NCBI RefSeq assembly: GCF_023634645.1 | Contig: NZ_JAMKMR010000017.1 | Span: 1 to 64,000, forward strand | From: Vibrio sinus | Lineage (GTDB): Bacteria; Pseudomonadota; Gammaproteobacteria; Enterobacterales; Vibrionaceae | DNA: 64,000 bases | Direction of reading: 5' to 3' | Shown here: positions 1-9,026 of the stretch, piece by piece | How positions within the stretch are numbered: the first letter of the stretch is position 1 | Layout of the letters: every line of letters starts with the position of its first letter | Translations under genes and position numbers: made by a program | Notes under the pieces: model-generated | Databases searched by the model: none | The model's input: only the letters and a program-made list of their open reading frames with translations | Told to the model about the DNA's origin: nothing

Positions 1-337
1 AAATAAGGGGAGGCTCAATGAGTACTGAATCATATCTAACGATATGTGAATTGACTGTGCTGAACCTTTCGGTTCAATTGGTCACTCAGTTCATTGAAAC
101 CATTTTGCTTCCTAAGAAGCTAGTGATCATCATCAACGAGTGCCCACACAGATTGATAGGTTTATATTGTTAAAGAGCGCGCTTTGAAGTTCATCTCAAA
201 GCGGACGGCCATTCTAGCGAGTTAAGTGTCAGTGTCAACCACTTTTTCAAAACTTTTTTAAGCACTTGGCTTAGCTACCAGACCTTGCTAACTGGGCGCT
301 TGGCTTGTTTGAAGCCATCCCGTGTCAGCGAGGGGGC
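1..337 (-). promoter_or_regulatory. rRNA operon leader with boxA antitermination site
   Basis: This 337-base stretch has no gene. It is the transcribed leader of a minus-strand rRNA operon starting outside the window. Positions 178-168 read GCTCTTTAACA on the minus strand, the boxA element bound by NusB/NusE during rRNA antitermination. The start of 16S rRNA is not present, so the operon type and any spacer tRNAs cannot be seen. Confidence 0.8.
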
Positions 338-365
338 ATTATAGAGATCGGAAGTTTATTGGCAA
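338..365 (-). promoter_or_regulatory. rRNA operon promoter (P1-like)
   Basis: On the minus strand a -35 TTGCCA (365-360) and a perfect -10 TATAAT (343-338) are separated by 16 bp. A very AT-rich tract lies upstream (366-420, UP-element-like), and a GC-rich discriminator (GCCCCCT) follows the -10, as in growth-rate- and ppGpp-regulated rRNA promoters. With the boxA downstream this identifies an rrn promoter reading out of the left edge. No mature 16S sequence is inside the window. Confidence 0.85.
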
Positions 366-442
366 GCGTTTTTTGAAGTTTTTTTGAATAAAAACGTTAT
401 TCGTTCAAATATCAAACAAGTCGCTACGTAAATGAACACTTT

Positions 443-970
443 TTACGTCAAATTCTTAAATTTTTCGGCAAATAACGTTACCTTTTGCCAATTGGTATAC
501 TCAACTTCCTTTGTCGTATCCGTTTCACCGCCAGTCATCGTCATAATCAACTTAATCATCATCTTATCTATCCAGTTGTAACGGGGGTAATATAAAGCTC
601 CAGCGAAAACACCAATTAGCTCTGGCTTCCATGGCGACTTTTTAAGAAACGTCTGAATATAAGCACTACCTTCAGGCGTGTCTTTACCTTGTTCTTCTTT
701 TCTCGCTGTTAGATTAACGCAAAAAAACGCCACCTTACTGTTTTCGAGCTGCGCCAAGTGCGATTCAATAAACTGATACAACTTTTTATTTAAATGGCCA
801 TAGCGAATTGAAGCTCCAACCAACACGCGGTCATACAAAGATAAATCAACTTGTTCTATTTCGTGCAAATTTTTAAATTCGCACTCATCGCCCTGCAGTT
901 GACCATCTATGTATTCAAAAATCTTCTTGGTTTGGCCTTCTCTACTTGAATAAAGAAATAGTACTTTCAT
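443..970 (-). CDS. hemG: Protoporphyrinogen IX dehydrogenase, menaquinone-dependent (HemG)
   Basis: Flavodoxin-like enzyme oxidising protoporphyrinogen IX to protoporphyrin IX in haem synthesis and passing electrons to membrane quinone. About 175 residues, the usual HemG size. The N-terminal FMN phosphate loop reads SSREGQTKKI, followed by GASIRYGH and a C-terminal GGETDTTKEVEYT block, all close to E. coli HemG. The frame stays open 33 codons further upstream, but those overlap trkH and do not resemble HemG. The ATG at 970, preceded by a GAGG ribosome site, gives the correct N-terminus MKVLFLYSS. It is the last gene of a yigZ-trkH-hemG run, as in E. coli, 11 bp after trkH. Confidence 0.95.
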   Translation of the reverse strand: MKVLFLYSSREGQTKKIFEYIDGQLQGDECEFKNLHEIEQVDLSLYDRVLVGASIRYGHLNKKLYQFIESHLAQLENSKVAFFCVNLTARKEEQGKDTPEGSAYIQTFLKKSPWKPELIGVFAGALYYPRYNWIDKMMIKLIMTMTGGETDTTKEVEYTNWQKVTLFAEKFKNLT

Positions 971-981
971 CACCGACCTCT

Positions 982-2439
982 TTAACTGCGCCAAAATGTA
1001 GGAGTAAACAAAATAAGCAAAGTAAATATCTCTAAACGTCCGAACACCATAGAAGCAATTAACACCCACTTAGCGCCATCGTTCACAGCCGCAAAATTAG
1101 AAGCCACTTCCCCAAGGCCAGGACCGAGATTATTTAACGTCGCAGCAACGGCTGAAAATGCTGTTAACTCGCCCATTCCCGTTGCGATTAGCGCTAGCAT
1201 ACACACGACAAAAACTAAAGTATACGCCGAAAAGAACCCCCAAACAGCATCTACGACTCTTTGATTCAAGGCCGTTCCTCCAACTTTGATGGTATAAACA
1301 GCTCGCGGGTGGATCAGGCGTTTCATTTCCCGCGCGCCTTGGCGAGTTAGCAGCAAAATGCGAATGACTTTCATGCCACCACCGGTTGATCCCGCGCACC
1401 CACCAATGAATGAAGAAAACAAAAGTAAAACCGGCAGAAAAAGCGGCCAATCAGAAAAACTGGAAGTAGTGAACCCGGCAGTGGTGGAAATAGACACGGT
1501 TTGAAACAAGGCCATGTCGAAAGTTTCAAACGTCGAATGATAGGTTTGATTCGCCAAAAGAACACCGAAGCAGATAACAAACAAAATTGCTTGAATAACA
1601 AAGAAGGCCCGAAACTCTGGATCTCGAAAGTAATAGCGAGGGTGGACACCTCCTGAAGCTACCGCGGCAAAATGCAATGAATAGTTGCAGGCAGATATCA
1701 ACAAGAATACGACCGCAATTAAATTAATCGTTTCACTGTCAAAATAGCCGATACTTGCATCATGAGTAGAAAATCCACCAATGGCGATAGTAGAAAAGCT
1801 ATGGCAGATCGCATCAAACGGTGTCATCCCAGCGAACCAATAGGCCAAGGCGCATGCTATGGTAAGACTTAAATAGATATACCAAAGCGCTTTCGCCGTT
1901 TCTGCAATTCTAGGAGTCATTTTACGATCTTTAACGGGACCTGGAATTTCAGCGCGATAAAGTTGCATTCCTCCAATACCCAGCACTGGCAATATGGCCA
2001 CAGCCAACACAATAATCCCCATACCGCCGAACCACTGCAATATTTGTCGATAAAACAAAATGGCCTTGGGCAAATGATCTAAACCCGTGAGAACTGTCGC
2101 CCCTGTTGTTGTTAGCGCGGAAAATGACTCAAAAAAAGCATCCGTGACGGAAACGTTAGGGTTATCGGAGATAAGAAAGGGTAAAGCACCAGCACTGCCC
2201 AATACCGTCCAAAATAGTACAACGATTAAAAAACCGTCTCTGGATTGCAGTTCTTGTTTATAACGACGATTTGGAAACCAAAAAAAGGCACCACAGGCTA
2301 GTAAGACAAAAAAGGTGGTAACAAAAGAAACCCCAGCCCCATCTCGATAGATTAATGCAACCAATGCAGGTGCTAGCATGGTAATACTGAATAGAGCCAA
2401 TAAGAGGCCAACTATGCGAATAATAGATCGTATTTGCAT
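982..2439 (-). CDS. trkH: Trk potassium uptake protein TrkH
   Basis: Inner-membrane K+ translocating subunit of the Trk system, working with the NAD-binding protein TrkA. It has about 485 residues and is highly hydrophobic throughout. Family filter motifs are visible, for example SALTTTGATVLTGLD in the first half, FSTIAIGGFSTHD in the middle and GGCAGSTGGGMKVIR in the second half, matching the four M-P-M repeats of TrkH. The ATG at 2439 is preferred over a GTG one codon upstream; neither has a strong ribosome site. It lies between yigZ and hemG on the same strand with short spacers, suggesting one operon. Confidence 0.95.
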   Translation of the reverse strand: MQIRSIIRIVGLLLALFSITMLAPALVALIYRDGAGVSFVTTFFVLLACGAFFWFPNRRYKQELQSRDGFLIVVLFWTVLGSAGALPFLISDNPNVSVTDAFFESFSALTTTGATVLTGLDHLPKAILFYRQILQWFGGMGIIVLAVAILPVLGIGGMQLYRAEIPGPVKDRKMTPRIAETAKALWYIYLSLTIACALAYWFAGMTPFDAICHSFSTIAIGGFSTHDASIGYFDSETINLIAVVFLLISACNYSLHFAAVASGGVHPRYYFRDPEFRAFFVIQAILFVICFGVLLANQTYHSTFETFDMALFQTVSISTTAGFTTSSFSDWPLFLPVLLLFSSFIGGCAGSTGGGMKVIRILLLTRQGAREMKRLIHPRAVYTIKVGGTALNQRVVDAVWGFFSAYTLVFVVCMLALIATGMGELTAFSAVAATLNNLGPGLGEVASNFAAVNDGAKWVLIASMVFGRLEIFTLLILFTPTFWRS

Positions 2440-2477
2440 CACAATTAAAGTGAAGGCTAGCTTCTAACTTCCTAGTG

Positions 2478-3095
2478 TTAATTTAGAGTAGTGACAACTG
2501 CCTTTGCACCACTTTTATTGATCGAAGCTTGAATAAAAGCGTCGACAAGGTTCCTTTCTACTTCAACAATTAACACCACCGAGTCAGAATAGTTAGACTC
2601 AACAGTGTCTGCTCGGTAAAAGTCCAATATAGACTGAATGATGGGCATTAATCCATAGTCTAACTCTAGGCGTAATTTTGTCGTTATTTTTTTCTCAATT
2701 GTTTGAACTAGCTTTAGCGCCTGCTGAACTCCGCCACCATAGGCTTTCACCAGCCCGCCGGTACCCAATTTAATCCCGCCAGAATAGCGCGTAACCACTG
2801 CCGTTATTTCTCCAATACCCGATCCTGACAACTGAGCCAGTATTGGTTTACCAGCGGTGCCTGATGGTTCACCATCATCGCTAAAGCCCCATTTCATTGA
2901 ATCTTCCGGACGCCCAGCGACGAATCCCCAGCAGTTGTGTCTGGCCGATTTATGTTGTCGCTTTATTTGTTCTATTGTGGCTTTGGCAACGTCTACACTT
3001 GGAGTAGGAATCAAGTGAGTAATAAACACACTTTTCTTAATTTCTTCTTCAAATTGCACTGGTGAAGAAGGGATGAGATAACGGCTATCTGTCAT
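2478..3095 (-). CDS. yigZ: YigZ, IMPACT (UPF0029) family protein
   Basis: Conserved 205-residue protein of the IMPACT/YigZ family. The exact biochemical role is not settled; the family has an N-terminal ribosomal-S5-like fold and a C-terminal ferredoxin-like domain. Family hallmarks are visible: HNCWGFVAG, FSDDGEPSGTAGKPIL and VVTRYSGGIKLGTGGLVKAYG in the N-terminal domain. Upstream of trkH as in E. coli. The start is 204 bp from the divergent fadB start, so the two promoters share that gap. Confidence 0.92.
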   Translation of the reverse strand: MTDSRYLIPSSPVQFEEEIKKSVFITHLIPTPSVDVAKATIEQIKRQHKSARHNCWGFVAGRPEDSMKWGFSDDGEPSGTAGKPILAQLSGSGIGEITAVVTRYSGGIKLGTGGLVKAYGGGVQQALKLVQTIEKKITTKLRLELDYGLMPIIQSILDFYRADTVESNYSDSVVLIVEVERNLVDAFIQASINKSGAKAVVTTLN

Positions 3096-3226
3096 ATACA
3101 GTTATATAGTTGGCAGTAATGAGAAAAAGTGTACCACGTATTGTGGTTACAGATGGAAACTCACATTGTTAACCTTTTGTTGAAAAAATGTGTTGAACAC
3201 AACAGGTGATCTGTGCACACTGTCAA

Positions 3227-3243
3227 AACTGGTCTAACCAGAT
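3227..3243 (+). promoter_or_regulatory. FadR operator-like site upstream of fadB
   Basis: The 17-bp sequence AACTGGTCTAACCAGAT closely resembles the E. coli FadR consensus AACTGGTCNGACCTGTT, matching perfectly over the left half. It lies 56 bp before the fadB start and just upstream of a candidate promoter. FadR binding here would repress fadBA until long-chain acyl-CoA accumulates. fadR itself is not in the window. Confidence 0.65.
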
Positions 3244-3247
3244 AAGA

Positions 3248-3277
3248 TTGCAACGTTCATTTTGGCACAATTATAGA
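3248..3277 (+). promoter_or_regulatory. Candidate fadBA promoter
   Basis: TTGCAA (3248-3253) and TATAGA (3272-3277) are separated by 18 bp and lie 22 bp before the fadB ATG. The FadR-like site sits directly upstream. The motif match is moderate, so this is an inferred promoter. Confidence 0.45.
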
Positions 3278-3299
3278 TTGTATGTGACGGAGATAAATA

Positions 3300-5471
3300 A
3301 TGATTTATCAGGCTAACACCTTATCAGTAAAGGAATTAGACAACGGGATCGCTGAGCTCAGTTTCTGCTCCCCAAATTCTGTAAACAAACTTGACCTCGA
3401 TACATTAGAGTCACTTGATAAGGCAATTGAAAAACTACAATCCCATAAAAATATTAAGGGACTCATTCTTACTTCCGACAAGGATAGCTTTATTGTCGGT
3501 GCAGATATTACCGAATTTTTAGGCTTGTTTGAGAAGTCCAAACAAGAGCTTGATCAGTGGCTTCAATTTGCCAACTCAATATTCTCCAAGCTTGAAGACC
3601 TACCTTTCCCTACCTTATCTGCACTAACTGGCCATACGCTTGGCGGTGGATGTGAGTGTGTGCTAGCAACAGATTTTCGCATTGGAGATGCATCGACCAA
3701 TATTGGGCTGCCAGAAACTAAACTTGGCATCATGCCCGGCTTTGGGGGTTGCGTTAGATTACCGAGACTAATCGGTGCCGACAGCGCCATGGAAATTATT
3801 ACCCAAGGTAAGTCTGTTGCGGCAGTTAAGGCGCTCAGTTTAGGGCTGCTTGACGCAGTCGTGGACGCTGACGCTCTACACCAATCAGCATTAAGCACCA
3901 TTACTAGCGCCATCGAAGGCAAGCTCGACTGGCAACAAAGAAGAAAACAAAAAACCTCACCGCTAAGCTTAAGCAAAATTGAATCAAAAATGAGCTTTAC
4001 CATCGCAAAAGGTATGGTTCTACAAGTAGCAGGTACTCACTACCCAGCGCCGATGAATGCGGTTATAGCGATAGAAAAAGGTGCCAACCACTCAAGACAA
4101 AACGCGCTAGATATCGAAAGACAGTACTTTATCGAGTTGGCAAAATCTCCTGAAGCAAAAGCCTTGGTCGGGATTTTCCTTAATGACCAATATTTAAAGT
4201 CTCTGGCGAAAAAGTCAGCCAAGAAGGCCAAGGTTGAAACCAAACAAAGCGCAGTATTAGGCGCGGGCATCATGGGAGGTGGCATCGCTTATCAATCCGG
4301 GTCGAAAGGCGTGCCTGTGATCATGAAAGATATCACTCAATCCGCGCTTGATCTCGGCATGAGTGAGGCGTCCAAACTTCTGAATAAGAAATTATCTAAA
4401 GGACGAATCGACGGTTTTAAGATGGCAAAAGTACTTGCTTCAATAAAACCAACGCTCAATTACGCAGAACTCAATCAAGCTGACGTCATCGTTGAAGCCG
4501 TAGTAGAAAACCCTAAAGTCAAAGCCAGCGTGCTTAGTGAAGTGGAAGAATTGGTGGATGCGGATACTGTCATTGCCTCCAATACCTCTACCATACCGAT
4601 CAACACATTAGCAGGCTCGCTAAAAAGGCCTGAGAATTTCTGCGGTATGCACTTTTTTAACCCAGTACATCGCATGCCTTTGGTTGAAATTATCCGCGGA
4701 GAGAAAACCTCAGATGAAACCATCAACAGAGTCGTCGCTTATGCGGCGAAAATGGGCAAATCTCCTATCGTAGTCAACGATTGTCCCGGATTTTTCGTCA
4801 ACCGCGTCCTATTCCCTTACTTCGCAGGATTTAACTTATTACTCAAAGATGGCGCCGATTTTACCCATGTAGACAAAGTGATGGAGCGTCAGTTTGGCTG
4901 GCCGATGGGACCTGCTTATTTACTTGACGTTGTCGGTATCGATACCGCGACTCATGCACAAGCTGTCATGGCGCAAGGCTTCCCTGACAGAATGGCTAAT
5001 GATGGCAAAGATGCGGTGCACGCTCTTTTCGATGTCGACAGATATGGACAAAAGAACGGCCATGGCTTCTACGAATACAGTGTTGATAAAAAAGGTAAGC
5101 CTAAGAAGTCCTTCTCTAAGGACGTTCTGTCAGTGCTAGAAAGCGTATGTCAAAGACCAAGCGAGTTTGATGATGAAACCATTATTCAAAGAATGATGAT
5201 TCCAATGATCAATGAAGTATTGCTGTGTTTGGAAGAAAACATCATCGCCTCACCGCAAGAAGCGGATATGGCTCTCGTCTATGGATTAGGTTTCCCTCCA
5301 TTTAGGGGTGGGGTATGCCGCTACCTAGATACGATAGGAATAGATAGCTACATTGCAATGACCAAGAAATTCCAACACCTTGGGCCTTTGTATCAAGTTC
5401 CATCGCTTCTGGAATCCATGCATAAAGAAGGGAAAACGTTCTACTCGGCACAAAGCAGTAGCGCTTTATAA
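3300..5471 (+). CDS. fadB: Fatty acid oxidation complex subunit alpha FadB
   Basis: Multifunctional beta-oxidation enzyme: N-terminal enoyl-CoA hydratase/isomerase, then NAD-dependent 3-hydroxyacyl-CoA dehydrogenase. 723 residues (E. coli 729). The hydratase glutamates fall at Glu119 (GGGCE) and Glu139 (LPETKLG), the E. coli positions. The dehydrogenase Rossmann loop GAGIMGGGIA is near residue 320, and the catalytic His is in HFFNPVHRM near residue 451. fadA follows after 26 bp, giving the usual fadBA operon for the alpha2-beta2 complex. The upstream FadR-like site implies fatty-acid induction. Confidence 0.97.
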   Translation: MIYQANTLSVKELDNGIAELSFCSPNSVNKLDLDTLESLDKAIEKLQSHKNIKGLILTSDKDSFIVGADITEFLGLFEKSKQELDQWLQFANSIFSKLEDLPFPTLSALTGHTLGGGCECVLATDFRIGDASTNIGLPETKLGIMPGFGGCVRLPRLIGADSAMEIITQGKSVAAVKALSLGLLDAVVDADALHQSALSTITSAIEGKLDWQQRRKQKTSPLSLSKIESKMSFTIAKGMVLQVAGTHYPAPMNAVIAIEKGANHSRQNALDIERQYFIELAKSPEAKALVGIFLNDQYLKSLAKKSAKKAKVETKQSAVLGAGIMGGGIAYQSGSKGVPVIMKDITQSALDLGMSEASKLLNKKLSKGRIDGFKMAKVLASIKPTLNYAELNQADVIVEAVVENPKVKASVLSEVEELVDADTVIASNTSTIPINTLAGSLKRPENFCGMHFFNPVHRMPLVEIIRGEKTSDETINRVVAYAAKMGKSPIVVNDCPGFFVNRVLFPYFAGFNLLLKDGADFTHVDKVMERQFGWPMGPAYLLDVVGIDTATHAQAVMAQGFPDRMANDGKDAVHALFDVDRYGQKNGHGFYEYSVDKKGKPKKSFSKDVLSVLESVCQRPSEFDDETIIQRMMIPMINEVLLCLEENIIASPQEADMALVYGLGFPPFRGGVCRYLDTIGIDSYIAMTKKFQHLGPLYQVPSLLESMHKEGKTFYSAQSSSAL

Positions 5472-5497
5472 ACCATATTTGGAAAAGGATAAACATC

Positions 5498-6661
5498 ATG
5501 AACAACGTAGTTATTGTTGATTGCCTACGCACCCCAATGGGACGTTCCAAAGGTGGTGCCTTTCGTCATACTAGGGCAGAAGATTTATCTGCCCAGCTGA
5601 TGACCGGATTACTGGCTCGTAACCCTCAAGTTAGTGCAAACGACATCGAAGATATTTATTGGGGATGTGTTCAACAAACGCTTGAGCAAGGCTTCAATAT
5701 CGCCAGAAACGCATCGTTACTAGCGGGGCTTCCAATTGAGATAGGTGCGGTAACGGTTAATCGCCTATGCGGCTCATCTATGCAAGCTTTACATGACGCA
5801 GCAAGGGCCATCATGGTCGGTGATGCCGAAATATGTATGATTGGCGGCGTCGAACATATGGGACACGTTCCCATGAACCATGGCGTCGATTTCCACCCTG
5901 GGTTGTCCAAAAATGTCGCGAAAGCAGCAGGTATGATGGGCCTCACGGCGGAAATGTTAGGCAAAATGCATAATGTTAGCCGCCAACAACAAGATGAGTT
6001 TGCCGCCAACTCGCACCAGAAAGCTCATCGAGCAACCATTGAGGGACGCTTCAAAAACGAAATCTTGCCGATTGAAGCTCATGCTGAAGACGGTTCACTG
6101 ATTAAGCTCGATTATGATGAAGTGATTCGACCTGAGACCAGTGTTGAAGGCCTATCACAATTACGCCCTGTTTTTGACCCAGCTTCAGGTACGGTCACTG
6201 CTGGCTCTTCTTCTGCTCTGTCTGATGGCGCGGCCGCCATGCTGATCATGTCAGAAGAAAAAGCGATGGCACTCGGTTTAACCATCCGTGCCAAAATCAA
6301 ATCGATGGCGGTCGCAGGCTGTGATCCTTCCATTATGGGATATGGCCCTGTACCTGCGAGCAAAAAAGCGTTGAAAAGAGCTGGACTCTCCATTGACGAT
6401 ATCGATGTGGTTGAATTAAACGAAGCGTTTGCTGCTCAATCATTGCCTTGTGTGGCAGATTTGGGGCTGGCAAACGTCATGGACAAAAAGGTTAACCTTA
6501 ACGGCGGCGCTATAGCATTAGGCCACCCATTAGGTTGCTCTGGCGCAAGAATATCCACCACACTGATTAATATCATGGAACACGAAAATGCACGGTTTGG
6601 CTTAGCCACCATGTGCATTGGTTTGGGCCAAGGTATTGCTACTATCTTTGAGCGTCCATAA
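5498..6661 (+). CDS. fadA: 3-ketoacyl-CoA thiolase FadA
   Basis: Thiolase subunit of the aerobic fatty-acid oxidation complex, cleaving 3-ketoacyl-CoA to acetyl-CoA and a shortened acyl-CoA. 387 residues, identical in length to E. coli FadA. Catalytic residues are at the classic places: Cys91 (NRLCGSSMQ), His343 (ALGHPLGCSG) and Cys373 (MCIGLGQG). A ribosome site (AAGGA) precedes the ATG. Co-transcribed with fadB; a hairpin terminator follows immediately. Confidence 0.97.
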   Translation: MNNVVIVDCLRTPMGRSKGGAFRHTRAEDLSAQLMTGLLARNPQVSANDIEDIYWGCVQQTLEQGFNIARNASLLAGLPIEIGAVTVNRLCGSSMQALHDAARAIMVGDAEICMIGGVEHMGHVPMNHGVDFHPGLSKNVAKAAGMMGLTAEMLGKMHNVSRQQQDEFAANSHQKAHRATIEGRFKNEILPIEAHAEDGSLIKLDYDEVIRPETSVEGLSQLRPVFDPASGTVTAGSSSALSDGAAAMLIMSEEKAMALGLTIRAKIKSMAVAGCDPSIMGYGPVPASKKALKRAGLSIDDIDVVELNEAFAAQSLPCVADLGLANVMDKKVNLNGGAIALGHPLGCSGARISTTLINIMEHENARFGLATMCIGLGQGIATIFERP

Positions 6662-6676
6662 TTGACCATACTCCAC

Positions 6677-6705
6677 AAAGGATCAGCGTTCTCGCTGGTC
6701 CTTTT
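6677..6705. terminator. Bidirectional terminator between fadA and punR
   Basis: A 12-bp stem AAAGGATCAGCG / CGCTGGTCCTTT with one G-U-type pair and a TTCT loop, followed by T's on the plus strand and T-rich on the complement. It ends fadBA and overlaps the punR stop codon, so it probably serves both convergent units. Confidence 0.75.
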
Positions 6706-7607
6706 TACGCTTTTAGCCAATCTTGATACAGCTGCTCCGACGTACCTAAATAGTCGACCATCCACTGAATAAGCTTATTGGTGGGATCTCGTTTCCAAAC
6801 CAAGCAACACTCACTGCTCGGGGTATCCAAAATATTCGATCTCTCAACGAGCGCCCCTGATAGTAAGTGCTTACTTGCCATGTGAACAGGCATATAGCCT
6901 ACGCCTAAGCCTTTTTTCAGACATTCAATCGCAACGTGCCAATTCGGTACTAATAATCGACGCTGATTAGCGAAAAAACTATGATGCCTTTTTGGTAGCT
7001 CTCTAGAGGTATCATCTAAACAAATAGCCGGATATTGACTAACGATTTGTTCGTTTAGCCGATCGGCTTTTGCGCAAGGATGGAAAGGCGACATGACAAA
7101 AATCCACTCTAAACTGCCCATATTTTTAGTGTGGTACTCACCGCCAACTGGAATGGCAGACGTCGCACCAATGGCGATATCCGCTCGACCCTGCGAAATC
7201 GCCTCCCAAGAGCCATTAAACACTTCCATGTTGATTTGCAGTTCTGCAAAATCAAAATAGCTATAAAAATCGCTGACCAGATGTTCAAGCTTCTCCAGCC
7301 TGACTATATTGTCTAAGGTAATTTTTAGTGTTTGTTTCCACCCACTGGCAGCGCGTTGGGTTTGAATCGTCACTTCATCCATTTGCCTGAGCATACTTCT
7401 AGCATGAGCAACAAAAATTTCCCCCGCTGGTGTGAGCTCGACTTTACGTGGCAGTCGTTTAAATAAAACCACATTGAGATCTTTCTCTAGTTGGCGTACT
7501 GAATAACTGATTGCGGAAGGAACCCTGTGCAATACGTCAGCGGCAGCAGCAAAGCTCCCTAACCGAGCAATAGTATCGATTAATTCTAACGAAGATTTTG
7601 AGTACAT
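6705..7607 (-). CDS. punR: LysR-family regulator PunR-like
   Basis: LysR-type transcription regulator of 300 residues. The N-terminal helix-turn-helix (about residues 1-60, with VLHRVPSAISYSVRQLE) and the effector domain (EVFNGSWEAISQGRADIAIGAT) are very close to E. coli PunR (YdhB), which activates the purine nucleoside transporter punC. The divergent neighbour is a PunC homologue, as in E. coli, supporting the same regulator-transporter pair. It likely binds the 150-bp intergenic region between the two starts. Confidence 0.85.
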   Translation of the reverse strand: MYSKSSLELIDTIARLGSFAAAADVLHRVPSAISYSVRQLEKDLNVVLFKRLPRKVELTPAGEIFVAHARSMLRQMDEVTIQTQRAASGWKQTLKITLDNIVRLEKLEHLVSDFYSYFDFAELQINMEVFNGSWEAISQGRADIAIGATSAIPVGGEYHTKNMGSLEWIFVMSPFHPCAKADRLNEQIVSQYPAICLDDTSRELPKRHHSFFANQRRLLVPNWHVAIECLKKGLGVGYMPVHMASKHLLSGALVERSNILDTPSSECCLVWKRDPTNKLIQWMVDYLGTSEQLYQDWLKA

Positions 7608-7757
7608 AACCTGCCATCAAAAATTTTGACTCATAACTATAAAATTTAACGTTTCATTTATTAATAATCAAAAAATAAAATTTAGTTAACAAAATATAAG
7701 GGATGGTAACTGCCCTTGAGTAAAAACAAGCACGAATTTTTTTGATTGGAAAGAAAA

Positions 7758-8963
7758 ATGAAGCCTTCAAAATTACAATTAATCTATCTAATTTGCTTAT
7801 CAATGTTAGGATTTGTCGCCACTGACATGTACCTGCCAACATTTAAAGAATTAGAAACTGCCTTTAGTACTGGGCCGCAACAAATCGCCCTTTCTCTAAG
7901 TGTTTTCTTAGTGGGGATGGCTGTTGGTCAGTTTTTATGGGGCTTAGCTAGCGACAAATATGGCAGTAAGAAAACACTAGCTGCCGGGCTTGTTCTATTT
8001 GCCCTCGCTTCAGCAGGCATCGCATTTAGTGACTCGATATGGCAACTACTTGCTTTACGCTTTATACAAGCCATTGGTGTTTGTGCACCAGCTGTGATCT
8101 GGCAAGCGATGATCATCAAGCGTTATCCAGAGAAAACTAGCCAGCAATTATTTGCCACTATCATGCCTTTAGTCGCACTCTCACCCGCGCTTGCACCACA
8201 AATTGGTGTTGCCCTATCGCATCAATGGGGCTGGCAAAGTATCTTTATTACCCTAGCGCTAATCGGAATCGTCCTGACCGCAGCGACTTGTCTACAGCCT
8301 ACTGACAAGATCAGTGCATCTAAATCGACATCGACTAAGCAAGACTTGATTTCCTTAACGCGCAATCGAGTCTACATTGGCAATATACTCATGTTTGCCT
8401 TTGGCTCTGCGGCGTTTTTCGCCTACCTGACTGGCATGCCAGAAATCATGACTCGTTTGGGTTACTCAGCTAAAGATATCGGCTTTAGCTTTATCCCTCA
8501 AACCGCTGCTTTTATTGTGGGTGGCTATATGGGCAAAAAATTGGTCAACAAATTTGGTCCAGATTTGATTCTAAAACAAATCTTAGCCTTATTTGCCGTA
8601 GCCGCTATCATGATATCCATCGCTTCCCAGTGGCAATTGACCTCCATTTGGCCAGTATTAGCGCCTTTCTGTTTGCTAGCTGTCGCCAACGGTGCCATGT
8701 ATCCCATCGTGGTGAACAATGCGCTATCCAGCGCCAAGCATTGTGCGGCAACGGCAGCTGGCCTGCAAAACAGCGTCCAGATATCGGTAAGTAGCCTAGC
8801 AAGTGCGGTTGTCGCCGCCTTTGCTTCACAAGCACTGTCAGCAACAGGTATTACTATCTTAGTTTGTATGCTAGCACTATTAGCCAGCTATGTGGTTGCT
8901 ACGGGAAGATCACGTTCAACCCATATCGATACCGACAATACCCCTCTCACTAGCGAAGAGTAA
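7758..8963 (+). CDS. punC: MFS transporter PunC-like (Bcr/CflA group)
   Basis: Major facilitator of about 401 residues with 12 predicted hydrophobic segments. The start LGFVATDMYLPTF, the loop LWGLASDKYGSKK and PAVIWQAMI, and the later MPLVALSPALAPQIG and ANGAMYPIVVN strongly resemble E. coli PunC (YdhC), a purine nucleoside importer; Bcr/CflA relatives export drugs. An in-frame TTG lies 12 bp upstream, but the ATG at 7758 follows a GGAAAG ribosome site and gives the usual length. Divergent from punR. Confidence 0.85.
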   Translation: MKPSKLQLIYLICLSMLGFVATDMYLPTFKELETAFSTGPQQIALSLSVFLVGMAVGQFLWGLASDKYGSKKTLAAGLVLFALASAGIAFSDSIWQLLALRFIQAIGVCAPAVIWQAMIIKRYPEKTSQQLFATIMPLVALSPALAPQIGVALSHQWGWQSIFITLALIGIVLTAATCLQPTDKISASKSTSTKQDLISLTRNRVYIGNILMFAFGSAAFFAYLTGMPEIMTRLGYSAKDIGFSFIPQTAAFIVGGYMGKKLVNKFGPDLILKQILALFAVAAIMISIASQWQLTSIWPVLAPFCLLAVANGAMYPIVVNNALSSAKHCAATAAGLQNSVQISVSSLASAVVAAFASQALSATGITILVCMLALLASYVVATGRSRSTHIDTDNTPLTSEE

Positions 8964-8985
8964 AAGTGTAAAGCACAGTTAAACT

Positions 8986-9010
8986 TAAAGGGCCCTTATT
9001 GGGCCCTTTA
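8986..9010. terminator. Bidirectional terminator punC/glmU
   Basis: Perfect 10-bp inverted repeat TAAAGGGCCC with a TTATT loop between the convergent punC and glmU genes. A and T runs flank the stem on both sides, so it can terminate transcription in both directions. Confidence 0.85.
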
Positions 9011-9026
9011 TCTATTTAGCGCTATA

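Noticed and set aside
5671..6009. Long antisense open frame within fadA
   Set aside because: Entirely inside fadA on the other strand, with no ribosome site or family similarity; a codon-bias shadow.
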